Positions 16,392 to 26,010 are shown, numbered from the stretch's first letter. The stretch: 64,000 bases of DNA from Synechococcus sp. PCC 6312 (GCF_000316685.1 NC_019680.1:1241501-1305500), one strand, 5' to 3'. Notes: generated from the letters alone by a model not told the origin. Numbers and translations: made by a program.

Positions 16392-19091
16392 ATGAAAATT
16401 CTCAAGATTCAAACGCTGCGTGGCCCCAACTATTGGAGTATCCGCCGGGGTAAGTTGATCATTTTGCGCCTGGATTTAGAAGAGTTGGCCGAAACCACGA
16501 CCAATCTAATTCCTGGCTTTGTGGATGGTCTAATTCGAGTCTTGCCGAGTCTTTACGAACATCATTGCTCCCCAGGCCATGAAGGGGGTTTTTTAATGCG
16601 GCTGCGGGAAGGTACACTTTTAGGCCATGTGATCGAGCACGTTGCCTTAGAGCTCCAAGAACTGGCTGGGATGCCCACGGGCTTTGGTCGCACCCGAATG
16701 ACTGGCACAGAAGGGATTTATCAAGTTGTCTTTGAGTACCAAAACGAACAGGCAGGGCGGTATGCAGGACGAGCTGCGGTCAGACTGTGCCAAAGCATTA
16801 TTGATACCGGGACTTATCCCCAACGAGAACTGGAACAGGATTTAGCGGATTTACGGGATTTCAAAGCCAAAGCCTCCTTGGGGCCAAGTACCGATACCCT
16901 AGTTAAAGAAGCTGAAGCCCGGAATATCCCCTGGCAAGAACTCAGCAGCCGCTCAATTATTCAGTTTGGCTATGGCATTCATAGTCATCGGATGCAGGCC
17001 ACCCTCAGCGATTTGACCGGAATTCTAGGGGTTGAGTTAGCGGGCGACAAAGAAGGGGCAAAAAAATTACTGGCCGATGTGGGGATCCCGGTTCCCAAAG
17101 GTGTGGTGATCCAATACATAGATGAACTGGAAGATGCAATCCATGATATTGGTGGCTTCCCAGTGGTGATTAAACCCCTCGATGGCAACCATGGGCGGGG
17201 TATTTCCATTGACATTGAAACCATTGAGCGGGCCGAAGAAGCCTTTGAAATTGCCAGTGGTGTTTCCAAATCGGTGATTGTCGAGCGGTATCACCCCGGC
17301 CGAGATTTCCGGGTGCTGGTGATCAATGGCAAAGTGGTGGCGGTTTCTGAGCGAGTGCCAGCCCATGTGGTCGGGGATGGTCGCTCCACAATTCAAGAAC
17401 TGATTGATATTACGAATCAAGACCCCCAACGAGGCGAAGGGCATGATAACGTCCTCACCAAAATTGAGATGAACCATGACAGTTGGGAACTTCTCGACCG
17501 CCAGAATTTTACCCTCGATACTGTGCTCCCAGAAGGCCAAATTTGCTATCTCCGCTTTACTGCCAACCTCAGTACGGGGGGGATTGCCGTTGATCACACC
17601 GATGCCATTCATCCCCATAATGTGTGGATTTGTCAGCGGGCGGCCCGAACGATTGGCTTAGATATTGCTGGTATTGATGTGGTTTCCCCGGACATTTCTA
17701 AGCCCATGCCGGACGTGGGGGGGGTGATTGTGGAAGTCAATGCGGCACCTGGGTTTCGGATGCACACCTGTCCGAGTCGGGGGATTGCCCGCAATGTGGC
17801 CGAGCCAGTTTTGAATATGCTCTTTCCTCCCGGTCAACCTGCTCGGATTCCGATTTTTTCGATTACCGGCACCAACGGCAAAACCACGACGACCCGCTTA
17901 ATTGCCCACATCTGTAAACAAACGGGCAAAAATGTCGGCTACACCACCACCGATGGGATTTATATTGGCGATTACCTGGTTGAAAAGGGGGATACCACTG
18001 GCCCCCAAAGTGCGCAACTGATTCTTCGGGATCCCACCGTGGAAATTGCCGTTTTAGAAACGGCTCGGGGTGGAATTTTACGCTCTGGCCTGGGGTTTGA
18101 TCACTGTGATGTCGGGGTGGTGCTTAATGTCCAGGCCGATCACTTGGGTATTGGCGACATTGATACTGTAGAGCAGCTCGCGGATCTCAAAGCCGTAGTG
18201 GTTGAGTCGGCCTGGCCCGCGGGCTATGCAGTCTTGAATGCCGATGATCCCCTCGTGGCTGATATGGCCGAACAGGTAAAAGCCCAAGTTGCCTTTTTCT
18301 CCATGGATCCGCAAAATCGCCTGGTTAAGGAGCACATTGAATCTGGGGGCCTGGCGGCGGTCTATGAAAATGGCTATCTTTCAATTTTGAAGGGGGATTG
18401 GACGCTCCGAATTGAGCAGGCTGTCAATGTGCCGATGACAATGGGAGCGCGGGCTAACTTTATGATTGCCAATGCTCTTGCCGCCTGTCTAGCTGCCTAT
18501 GCTCAAGGCATTTCGATTACCGATATTCGCACTGCCCTCACCAGCTTCAAGATGTCCGTGGAGCAAACCCCCGGCCGGATGAATTTGATTGATTTAGGTG
18601 AGTTTAGTGCCTTGGTTGACTATGCCCATAATCCCGCTGGGTATGAAGCCGTTGGGGAATTTGTCCAGAAATGGCCTGGTGAACGGATTGGGGTGATTGG
18701 CGGGCCTGGGGATCGGCGCGACGAAGACTTAGCCCAGTTAGGTGAGCTTTCTGCCAAAATTTTCAACCGGATTCTAATTAAAGAAGATGACGATACCCGC
18801 GGCCGGCCCCGTGGAGATGCAGCTCAGTTGATTGAAATGGGAGTGATCCGGGTTCCTCATCATTGTCAATACGAAATTATTCACGATGAAGTCACTGCTA
18901 TTAACCAGGCCTTGGGGACAGCTAGTCCTGGCGCATTGGTCGTGGTTTTACCCTGTGAAGTCGGACGAACGATTCGCTTGATTGAAGCCTACGGAGAAAA
19001 CCATAAACTAGCCAGTAAACCCTATTTTGAAAATGGCAATGGCCACAAAATTGAAGAGGTGGAACTTGGTACAGAGGTGAATATTGGCTAG
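16392..19091 (+). CDS. cphA: Cyanophycin synthetase
   Basis: Polymerises Asp and Arg into multi-L-arginyl-poly-L-aspartate with ATP. The 899-residue protein shows an N-terminal domain (about 1-160), an ATP-grasp domain that adds Asp (VVIKPLDGNHGRGIS near 256-270; IVEVNAAPGFRMH near 445-457) and a C-terminal Mur-ligase-like domain that adds Arg (P-loop GTNGKTTTT at about 491-499; ETARGGILRSGLGFDHCDV). Length matches CphA1. It is likely co-regulated with cphB upstream. The start ATG at 16392 gives the expected MKILKIQTLRGPNYWSI beginning. Confidence 0.97.
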   Translation: MKILKIQTLRGPNYWSIRRGKLIILRLDLEELAETTTNLIPGFVDGLIRVLPSLYEHHCSPGHEGGFLMRLREGTLLGHVIEHVALELQELAGMPTGFGRTRMTGTEGIYQVVFEYQNEQAGRYAGRAAVRLCQSIIDTGTYPQRELEQDLADLRDFKAKASLGPSTDTLVKEAEARNIPWQELSSRSIIQFGYGIHSHRMQATLSDLTGILGVELAGDKEGAKKLLADVGIPVPKGVVIQYIDELEDAIHDIGGFPVVIKPLDGNHGRGISIDIETIERAEEAFEIASGVSKSVIVERYHPGRDFRVLVINGKVVAVSERVPAHVVGDGRSTIQELIDITNQDPQRGEGHDNVLTKIEMNHDSWELLDRQNFTLDTVLPEGQICYLRFTANLSTGGIAVDHTDAIHPHNVWICQRAARTIGLDIAGIDVVSPDISKPMPDVGGVIVEVNAAPGFRMHTCPSRGIARNVAEPVLNMLFPPGQPARIPIFSITGTNGKTTTTRLIAHICKQTGKNVGYTTTDGIYIGDYLVEKGDTTGPQSAQLILRDPTVEIAVLETARGGILRSGLGFDHCDVGVVLNVQADHLGIGDIDTVEQLADLKAVVVESAWPAGYAVLNADDPLVADMAEQVKAQVAFFSMDPQNRLVKEHIESGGLAAVYENGYLSILKGDWTLRIEQAVNVPMTMGARANFMIANALAACLAAYAQGISITDIRTALTSFKMSVEQTPGRMNLIDLGEFSALVDYAHNPAGYEAVGEFVQKWPGERIGVIGGPGDRRDEDLAQLGELSAKIFNRILIKEDDDTRGRPRGDAAQLIEMGVIRVPHHCQYEIIHDEVTAINQALGTASPGALVVVLPCEVGRTIRLIEAYGENHKLASKPYFENGNGHKIEEVELGTEVNIG

Positions 19092-19157
19092 GGGGAAACT
19101 GCTGCCAGCGCCTAACCTAAGGAATGGGTTAATTTATAGGCTGCATGCGGATTCTGA

Positions 19158-19499
19158 CTAGCGGATAGTCAACCTTAAATGAACCAGGGCGGTTTCAATC
19201 ACATTCACTCGCTCGATCAAGGTCTGCCAGTTATTGGCTCTGATGTCATAAAGTTGGCGAAAATGCCGCCGGGCGGTGGGAAAATTCTTAAACTGCCGCC
19301 GCATCAGGCTAATTGTCCAGGCCGATTGGGGAATGCTGGGTAAATGACTGAGGGTTTGTAAGTCTTGGGTTAATTCCTGTTCCCTTGCCTGAACTAAGTT
19401 TGCGGTTAACGTTAACAGTTCTGCCTGGTTTCGTTGCGACTGATGCAGGAGTTTTTTAACTTCGCTAACTTTCCGGACGGCGGCCTGGTCGTGTTCCAT
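19158..19499 (-). CDS. Small helical protein of unknown function, companion of the HicA-like gene
   Basis: 113 residues, strongly helical and charged: EVKKLLHQSQRNQAELLTL and LVQAREQELTQDLQTL look like a coiled coil, followed by a basic segment (MRRQFKNFPTARRHFRQLYD). No family recognised. It starts 51 bp after the end of the HicA-like coiled-coil gene and is read in the same direction, so the two probably form an operon. Whether it acts with that protein is not known. Confidence 0.55.
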   Translation of the reverse strand: MEHDQAAVRKVSEVKKLLHQSQRNQAELLTLTANLVQAREQELTQDLQTLSHLPSIPQSAWTISLMRRQFKNFPTARRHFRQLYDIRANNWQTLIERVNVIETALVHLRLTIR

Positions 19500-19550
19500 C
19501 TGGTTCTCCTCAATGTCTGGTATGGCTGAATGGATCCTTTGGGGTGAATT

Positions 19551-20255
19551 TTAGGCAACGGGTTTGATGGGGTGCAAAATTTGCAAGAGTTGTCGCTGAT
19601 AGGTCTCAGGCAAAGCCTCGGCAAACAAAGCAACCCGATCGAAGATCATTTCTAACTGTTCAAAGTCGGCAATAAATAGGGCAAACTTTGCTTCAATTTG
19701 CTGCCGTTCTTGGATGATAGCCATCAATTTTTGCTTTGTTACGTCTAGCTCCAGCCGCTCATGCAGGAGTTTTGTCATTTGGCGGTTGAGCATCCCATTG
19801 CGAGCTTCGACTTCTGCAGCTAAGGCCAATCCAGTTTCTGCTTCGGCCTGGAAATGCATCAGTTCAGCTTCTAGGGTGGCAATTCGGGCCTCTTGGTGCG
19901 TCAGTTTTTGCTGGGTGATCTGCTCAAGGATAGTTTGGGCGGCTCGATTTAGTTCTGCCCGGATTGGTTCTGCCAGAGCTTGTAAAATCCCCAAGGCCGT
20001 TCCCCGTTTCAAGGTTTGACTCCGGCCATGGCCGCAAATTACCACGGGTGAATATCCAGGCCGGATGGCTTTAATGGGATGTCTGCCTCCTGTTTTGACC
20101 ACTTGCCAGCCCCAATCTTTGGCTTGGTTAATGAGTTTGCCCTGATTGGTGTTAACGTGTTGTGCTTGAATTAAACAACTAATAGATCGCTCGGCCTGGC
20201 GAATTTCCTCAAGACGCTGCTCATCAGATTCTATGGGAGCTAGGGACATATTCAT
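19551..20255 (-). CDS. HicA-like domain fused to a long coiled coil, unknown function
   Basis: 234 residues. Residues about 45-95 carry WGWQVVKTGGRHP, VVICGHGRSQ and LKRGTALGILQALAEP, which recall the HicA/YcfA small double-stranded-RNA-binding-like fold (GSHH-type loop, then GT-x-x-x-I-L). The expected GSHH is GRHP here, with one histidine at 59. The remainder (about 97-225) is coiled coil rich in Glu, Gln and Leu. The start ATG at 20255 has AGAGG about nine bases upstream. It heads a probable two-gene unit with the 113-residue gene. It may bind RNA; an active toxin is doubtful because no HicB antitoxin is adjacent. Confidence 0.5.
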   Translation of the reverse strand: MNMSLAPIESDEQRLEEIRQAERSISCLIQAQHVNTNQGKLINQAKDWGWQVVKTGGRHPIKAIRPGYSPVVICGHGRSQTLKRGTALGILQALAEPIRAELNRAAQTILEQITQQKLTHQEARIATLEAELMHFQAEAETGLALAAEVEARNGMLNRQMTKLLHERLELDVTKQKLMAIIQERQQIEAKFALFIADFEQLEMIFDRVALFAEALPETYQRQLLQILHPIKPVA

Positions 20256-20379
20256 TGGGTAATTCCTCTGGCGGATGAACCACTAGAGTTACCTTAGAAC
20301 AAAGGAGTCTTGGACTTCTAAGATTTCATGCGACTAACGAGTTGCTTTTCCTGATTGCTTCATCCCTGGGGGATTTGTT

Positions 20380-20685
20380 TTACAAGGCAATTGGATTGTG
20401 AACCGTGACTAACTTTGTCCCATCGGGAAAGGTGGCTTCAACTTGAACTTCAACAATCATGTCTGGGACACCTTCCATCACATCTTCGCGGGTTAAGAGG
20501 GTTGCCCCATAGCTCATTAAGTCTGCGACAGTGCGGCCGTCTCTGGCTCCTTCTAAAATTGCGGCACTGATGTAGGCAACGGCTTCGGGATAATTTAACT
20601 TCAGGCCGCGGGCCCGACGACGTTCGGCCACCAGGGCAGCGGTGAAGATCAGTAACTTGTCTTTTTCCTGTGGTGTCAGTTGCAT
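20380..20685 (-). CDS. ureA: Urease gamma subunit
   Basis: 101 residues beginning [23 protein letters not shown], with [21 protein letters not shown], the [10 protein letters not shown] signature and [28 protein letters not shown], an almost textbook UreA. It forms part of the (alpha-beta-gamma)3 nickel enzyme that hydrolyses urea to ammonia and CO2. It begins six bases after the ureD stop, so the two are one operon. ureB and ureC do not follow; the next gene downstream is the HicA-like one. Confidence 0.97.
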   Translation of the reverse strand: MQLTPQEKDKLLIFTAALVAERRRARGLKLNYPEAVAYISAAILEGARDGRTVADLMSYGATLLTREDVMEGVPDMIVEVQVEATFPDGTKLVTVHNPIAL

Positions 20686-20691
20686 TAATTT

Positions 20692-21561
20692 CTAGACTCC
20701 CCAAACTCTGGGTACACAAACAACACGCCCTAAAAATAATACTCGCAATAGCCCCCAAACGGCGATAAACCAGGCCTGGGCTGCCCCCCGATCATGGCCC
20801 CGATAGCGACAAATCAGCCCCGCAGCTAACCGACTCACCCCAATATCCGTCAGCGGGCCTGGCCATAATGCTCTGGCGTCCTGAATGATGGTACTGCTAA
20901 CCTCTTGACCAATGAACACTAAATTTCCCACAACGGGACAGCCATTTAAGCCATGCAGGCCATGAAAATTCTCAGGGGTACCGGGTAGCCATTGCCGATC
21001 AATCCAAAGAGGAGTCCCATCCTGCCACACTTCTGTATGGGATCGCCAATTTCCTGCTGTGAAAAATTCTTCCCGAGCCGTGCGTCCAAACCGAGTCATA
21101 TCCCAGGCCAGCCATAAGCCTCCAGTCGCTAAATTCACCCGCATAAATTGCTGATAGTGAGCCTGGTTAAACATGATTGTGTCTTGGGGTAACCATTCTA
21201 AACAGGCCTGGGGGGCAATATTCAGTTCAATGGTTTGGGTGACAGGGTGATTTGGGTTGCGATAGACCTTACTGGCGGCTGCGGTGGTTAACAGAACTTG
21301 GGACTGGGCCTGGAGATCGAGTTGGATATTCAGGTGATCCCCGCCCACCATGCCCCCGGCGGTATGCAGCATCACACTATGACAAACTTGAGGCGATTCA
21401 GGATAAAAGGGGCGTTGAATTCTCAGGGGTGCTTTGGCATAGGCCTGGGTAATTTCTGTCCGGTCATTGTGCCAGCGATAATTGAGCCATAAGTCACCCT
21501 GCCAGGTAGAAAAGTCAGGCTTGCCGATAAGTTGATTATTTTGCAGAATTGGCTGAACCAC
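20692..21561 (-). CDS. ureD: Urease accessory protein UreD
   Basis: About 289 residues. UreD with UreF and UreG loads nickel into apo-urease. Recognised from LRIQRPFYPE, VMLHTAGGMVGGDHLNI, LLTTAAASKVYR, the LEWLPQDTIMF motif and MTRFGRTAREEFFTAG. There is no ATG near the beginning; I take the GTG at 21561 with an AGGA about eight bases upstream, a TTG at 21582 being the alternative. Either start overlaps the end of the upstream cytochrome gene. ureA follows at once. Confidence 0.92.
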   Translation of the reverse strand: MVQPILQNNQLIGKPDFSTWQGDLWLNYRWHNDRTEITQAYAKAPLRIQRPFYPESPQVCHSVMLHTAGGMVGGDHLNIQLDLQAQSQVLLTTAAASKVYRNPNHPVTQTIELNIAPQACLEWLPQDTIMFNQAHYQQFMRVNLATGGLWLAWDMTRFGRTAREEFFTAGNWRSHTEVWQDGTPLWIDRQWLPGTPENFHGLHGLNGCPVVGNLVFIGQEVSSTIIQDARALWPGPLTDIGVSRLAAGLICRYRGHDRGAAQAWFIAVWGLLRVLFLGRVVCVPRVWGV

Positions 21562-23581
21562 TGGGCCGTTCCTGGTTGTCAATAAAGGTGGCTAAATCCC
21601 AGGCCTCTTGGGGAGTCAGATTCCCATCAAATTGATAGGGCATATTGCCGTGGATAAACTCAGCCATAGTATTCAGGCGATGCAGGCCAGCCAATTTATT
21701 AAAAGACTGTTCCCCCCACAGAGCCGGCCGATAATAGGTATCCGTTTGATAACGTCCTTGCCCATCGGTATTGTGACAAAAACTGCATTTCTGTTGAAAA
21801 ATGGCCTGCCCCCGTTGGGAATTGCCCGTCAGTTGCGGAATCGGCGGAAAAGGTGTTTTGGGTCGGGGAATGTCTAACACCTGGGCCTGTTCATCCAGCC
21901 ATTGCATATAGGTAATCAAAGCCCTAAATTCCGGTTGATTGGCAGTAATCGGGAAGGGTTTACCATTCAGGCTATGTTCAAAACACTGGTTGATCCGTTT
22001 TTGTAAGTTGGTTGTTTGGGGATATTCATATTTTTCCATCATCCCTAACCAGGCCGAGGCTTTCGGATTTCCCCCTCCATTTAAGTGACAGCTTTGGCAG
22101 TGGAGTTTGGCCACGGGGACATTTTCCGGCAAGAGTTCATAGGTTTGGGTCGTTAACTGATAGCCCCGGAGAATACTATTCCACTGTTCTGTATCCCAGG
22201 CCGAGACGGGTTTAGCAGGCGGGGGAATGATTTGAGTCTGAGCAGGTTGGGGTTGGGCATAGGCCAGGGTAAAAGTAAAGTCTGAGGCGGTATATTGATT
22301 CGGATTAACACCCCGGGCAATGGCATGACACCCCATACAGGAAGAGGTTTTCTGGATATAGGTTTCCATGGTCGTATTGGCTAATATGGGTGGCTTGACC
22401 TGGAAAACAGTTTTGGGAGTCGGGTCGATTTTGGCTTTTGGTAAGGGCCATTGGGTATTGACCAATTCGTAATATTGCCAGACGGAATTTTTCAGGCCGG
22501 CTTGGATGGTTTTGTTGAGTTCCGCGACATTATCTATGGCCTGGTTGGGTTGGTTGCAATCCGGGTTTTGGTTGGGAATCGGGGTTAAGCGGGTGACTTG
22601 ATTGGGAACATGGGCCTGAGTTTGATGATTCGCCAGACAATCGGGACAGTGGGGATTAAAAAAGGAGGGCTGCTCACCCCGGACATTATCCACTTGTTCA
22701 TAGGTTGACCAAATCCATTGAGGCGCGCTGGCGGTTTTGTGCATGATGTGAAAACCCACCAGGCCCATGCGTATTTCTTGATAGGTGGCTTTGGTCAGAT
22801 CAGCACGATCAGAAACGTAGGCCGAAACTGTATGAAATCTGGCTTCTTCGGTCGGCTCTACTTCTCTCCAGGCCGCTTTGATTAAAATTGCCCCATTGGG
22901 AAAGTTAAATTGTTCCAGTTTGGCCTGGTGGTTGGCATCGTAAAGTTTGTTTTGCACCACATAATCAAAAGCCACTTGGTTCATCCGAATTTCGTAGCGG
23001 ACAATCCGACCCTGTTGATCCGTTAAGGTTCCGGGTAAGGCCAGATCCGCTTTTGTGGGTTGAAATTCATCGGACAAGACTTCATCCACTTTGCTTTGGC
23101 GATAGAGGATTTTTAGGGGTTTTCCCAGGCCTGGGGGTAAGGGGGCCGCAGCATTCCAGGGTAAAGGTTCACGGCCATCGGGCAAATAGACTTCACTGGT
23201 TTCTTTCCAGGTTTCCCAAACACGCGGGGCCACGGCATTGATGTTTACGGTTTGATCCGGAACACCTCGGACTCCAGATTTAGCTGGCCAATTCAAGGCG
23301 ATAAATTCCTGCCAAGCAAAGAGATCCGCCGCCCGTTGCACCACATTCAAATTTTTCTGTTGTAAATTACCCTCGAGATCCTGGGGAAGCTGCCAAGAAA
23401 TTTCCGGGGATTTCAGCGGGGCCTGGCAAACGGTGGGCAACGAAATTGAACGGGGGGCCATAGCGCGACTGGGAATCAGAGAACTCCCCAAGACAATTAC
23501 CGCACTGACCATAATGACCGTAAACACCAGGCTGGGGAGGGTGAGCCATGCCTTCACTCGCTGCAACGTGATTCCCTTCAT
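21536..23581 (-). CDS. Triheme c-type cytochrome with TsdA-like (thiosulfate dehydrogenase) C-terminal domain
   Basis: 681 residues with an N-terminal membrane anchor or signal (about 15-41). Three CxxCH haem sites are seen: CMGCH 415-419, CQSCH 495-499 and CSFCH 599-603; CPDCL near 312 is not a haem motif. Residues about 490-675 match the TsdA pattern: CQSCHLNGGG, KRINQCFEHSLNGKP (Cys533 fits the unusual haem ligand cysteine of TsdA), QEFRALITYMQWLD-like helix, a second haem with DGQGR, LWGEQSFNKLAGLHR, the NMP methionine and FIDNQERP. TsdA joins two thiosulfates to tetrathionate. The first 410 residues are a separate domain also known from uncharacterised cytochromes. The C-terminal function is inferred; it overlaps ureD by 26 bases. 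Confidence 0.75.
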   Translation of the reverse strand: MKGITLQRVKAWLTLPSLVFTVIMVSAVIVLGSSLIPSRAMAPRSISLPTVCQAPLKSPEISWQLPQDLEGNLQQKNLNVVQRAADLFAWQEFIALNWPAKSGVRGVPDQTVNINAVAPRVWETWKETSEVYLPDGREPLPWNAAAPLPPGLGKPLKILYRQSKVDEVLSDEFQPTKADLALPGTLTDQQGRIVRYEIRMNQVAFDYVVQNKLYDANHQAKLEQFNFPNGAILIKAAWREVEPTEEARFHTVSAYVSDRADLTKATYQEIRMGLVGFHIMHKTASAPQWIWSTYEQVDNVRGEQPSFFNPHCPDCLANHQTQAHVPNQVTRLTPIPNQNPDCNQPNQAIDNVAELNKTIQAGLKNSVWQYYELVNTQWPLPKAKIDPTPKTVFQVKPPILANTTMETYIQKTSSCMGCHAIARGVNPNQYTASDFTFTLAYAQPQPAQTQIIPPPAKPVSAWDTEQWNSILRGYQLTTQTYELLPENVPVAKLHCQSCHLNGGGNPKASAWLGMMEKYEYPQTTNLQKRINQCFEHSLNGKPFPITANQPEFRALITYMQWLDEQAQVLDIPRPKTPFPPIPQLTGNSQRGQAIFQQKCSFCHNTDGQGRYQTDTYYRPALWGEQSFNKLAGLHRLNTMAEFIHGNMPYQFDGNLTPQEAWDLATFIDNQERPSGSANSAK

Positions 23582-23835
23582 TTATCTAAGATTGTCCTAA
23601 CCCAGTCAGATGTGTTGATTTGCCAGTGACATGAGTCAGGAGCGTTGATGAAAACCGATAACCTATTTTAGGCGATTTTTCTATTTCAGACTCGTTTGAT
23701 TACGGAATTGATACCTGATCTGCCCGAAAACTGTGATTTTGAGTCCAGTGTGCCTGTGGTTCAGGAATTCGGAATATCGGAAATTCTTGCCCCGGCTGCA
23801 TCACTACACTAGAACAGTGGGTTTGGGGAGAGACT

Positions 23836-25281
23836 ATGGGGTTAAAAATGGTTAATCGCACCTATGAACGGTTGATGGCCATCTTGGCTAGTGGGAATTT
23901 ACTATTGGTCTTATTCAATCTCAGCTATGTTCCCTGGCGAGATTTTTGGTTACAGGGGCGTGTTTCCATTCCCTTAGTGAATCGGGTGCTATACATTCCC
24001 ATGCCCTTAGACATCACCAAACTCTACGACCCGATTAAAGGCATTGAACCCCACCGCGACACCCAGGCCTATCTGGAACTAGTGAATCAATTAGAAGCCA
24101 GCATTGAGGGGCTTGGTTATGGTAGCTCAGAAACCCAGAACATCTTAGCCGACCTCCGCGCTCGCAGTGTTGAAATGGTAGAGACCAATCCCTTTGCCAT
24201 TGCCAATAAGTCCGGGAGTTTGGAGCGGATTAAAAACCAAATGCGGCTTCGGGTCTTCAGCACCAAACGCAATGTTTCCTCCAAAGAAGCCTTTGAACAG
24301 TTTTGGAGTGACCGCTACATCAACCCCGTCACCGGAGCCACTAACCTGGCCTGGTTTAATAGCACCATTCGCCCCTTGATTGCTGCCAATTATTACCGAG
24401 GCATAGGAGAAGACGGGGAATATATTGATAACTTTGGGGCCTTAGATATTCCCTTTGCGCTGATCTTTTTCCTCGAGTTTTTGGCCCGCACCTTTTGGAT
24501 GAGTCGTCACCAGGCCGGGTTGCGCTGGTTCGATGCCATGATTATCCGCTGGTATGATGGGCTGCTCTTTTTTCCCTTTTGGTGGATTGCCCCAAGTTGG
24601 GCCTGGTTACGGATTATTCCGGTGGAAATTCGCCTCGATCAAGCTCAAATTATCAGCCTACAACGGATTCGGAAACAAGCCTCTCAAGGGATCGTTGCCA
24701 CCATTGCAGATGATGTGACGGAAGTTGTGGTGATCCAAGTCCTCTCCCAAATGCAGGCAGCCATTCGCCGGGGCCAGTTCATGCGCTTTTTACCCAGTCA
24801 GGGGGCACAATCCGGCCAGCAACACCCCCACTCTGGCAACGAGATTGATGAGCTTGGCGAAATGGCCGCCCTAGTCTTGCAAGTTACCCTCAAAACAGTC
24901 CTCCCCCAACTGCGCCCAGAATTAGAGGCCCTGATTCGCTACAACGTGGATCAAGCCCTCCGCCAGGCCCCGCCCTATCGCCAATTGGCCACTTTTCCAG
25001 GGTTAGAAGCCATTCCCCAACAGTGGTCAGCCCAACTGGCTACCGAAATTACCAATCGGGTTTATCAAGTCCTCACCCGGCTGGAATCCGCAGACAAGAC
25101 CGCTGCCCTCCTCACCAGTCAACTTGTCCAGAAATTTGGCACGACCCTCAGCTATGAATTGCAACAACAACAGGTCGGCCAGGCCCTGCGTGAACTTTTA
25201 ATCGATTGGTTAGAGGATGTGAAAGCCAGTTTTATGGCCCAAAAACGTCAAGCTCGCCTGCCGGAATCCAACGCCCCCTAA
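23836..25281 (+). CDS. Conserved cyanobacterial membrane protein of unknown function
   Basis: 481 residues from an ATG with GGGGAG just upstream. There is a first hydrophobic segment (about 13-33), then a soluble stretch with PLDITKLYDPIKGIEPHRDT, a second and third hydrophobic region (about 205-265, FFPFWWIAPSWAWLRIIP), and a long helical C-terminus with several ILPQLRPELEALIRYNVDQ-like amphipathic helices. I recall similar proteins only from cyanobacteria, and no function is known to me. Its stop overlaps the minus-strand ATPase gene by four bases. Confidence 0.75.
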   Translation: MGLKMVNRTYERLMAILASGNLLLVLFNLSYVPWRDFWLQGRVSIPLVNRVLYIPMPLDITKLYDPIKGIEPHRDTQAYLELVNQLEASIEGLGYGSSETQNILADLRARSVEMVETNPFAIANKSGSLERIKNQMRLRVFSTKRNVSSKEAFEQFWSDRYINPVTGATNLAWFNSTIRPLIAANYYRGIGEDGEYIDNFGALDIPFALIFFLEFLARTFWMSRHQAGLRWFDAMIIRWYDGLLFFPFWWIAPSWAWLRIIPVEIRLDQAQIISLQRIRKQASQGIVATIADDVTEVVVIQVLSQMQAAIRRGQFMRFLPSQGAQSGQQHPHSGNEIDELGEMAALVLQVTLKTVLPQLRPELEALIRYNVDQALRQAPPYRQLATFPGLEAIPQQWSAQLATEITNRVYQVLTRLESADKTAALLTSQLVQKFGTTLSYELQQQQVGQALRELLIDWLEDVKASFMAQKRQARLPESNAP

Positions 25282-25955
25282 CAACAGGCCTGGCTGAGTT
25301 TGTAATCTCGTAAATGCTTGAGTTGACTTGGCGGCCCTTGCTCAATGACTTGGCCTCGCTCCATCACAACTGCCCCATCAGCGGCCACTAATTCTTCTAA
25401 ACGGTGGGTAACCCAAAGAGCCGTCATCCCCCGTTGCTTCACCAATTCCCGGACATTGGCTAATAATTCTTGCTGACTGTCGGGATCCAATAGGGCTGTG
25501 GGTTCATCCAATAGTAAAACCTCGCAATGTCTCGCAATCGCCCCCGCAATCGCCACCCGTTGTTTTTGGCCCCCACTGAGGGCATAGATGGGTCGGCGGG
25601 CCAGGCCAGAGAGGTTCACCGTTGCCAATGCATCTTGAACTCGTAAGCGGACTTCTGCTGAGGTTAAGCCCTGATTGGTCAGACTAAAGGCAATATCCGC
25701 CCCCACAGTCGGCATCACCAATTGCTGATCTGGATTTTGAAACACAAACCCAACTGGCTGATGAATGTGAACATATCCCGTTTGGGGTAACAATAGCCCC
25801 GCCAAGAGCTTCATCAAGGTTGACTTCCCACTGCCATTGCGCCCCAAGAGCATCCAAAACTCTCCCGCCGGAATTTGTAGATAACAGTGATTCAACAGCA
25901 GGGCCTGGGATGACCAACCAAAACTTACATCCTGGACATCAATGGCATTGGGCAT
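25278..25955 (-). CDS. CbiO/EcfA-type ABC transporter ATPase
   Basis: 225 residues from the ATG at 25955 (an upstream extension to 26099 exists but reads as low-quality protein). Walker A LGRNGSGKSTLMKLLAG, signature LSGGQKQRVAIAGAIA, Walker B VLLLDEPTALLD and the H-loop WVTHRLEEL are all intact. VGFVFQNPDQQLVMPTVGADIAFSL is the Q-loop region typical of CbiO/EcfA ATPases of energy-coupling-factor vitamin or cobalt/nickel importers. No T or S component is nearby, so the substrate is unknown. Confidence 0.9.
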   Translation of the reverse strand: MPNAIDVQDVSFGWSSQALLLNHCYLQIPAGEFWMLLGRNGSGKSTLMKLLAGLLLPQTGYVHIHQPVGFVFQNPDQQLVMPTVGADIAFSLTNQGLTSAEVRLRVQDALATVNLSGLARRPIYALSGGQKQRVAIAGAIARHCEVLLLDEPTALLDPDSQQELLANVRELVKQRGMTALWVTHRLEELVAADGAVVMERGQVIEQGPPSQLKHLRDYKLSQACC

Positions 25956-26010
25956 GGCAGCAGTGTATCGCAAGGAGCGGAAACTGGGGCATTGGGTTGG
26001 GCGGGGATTC

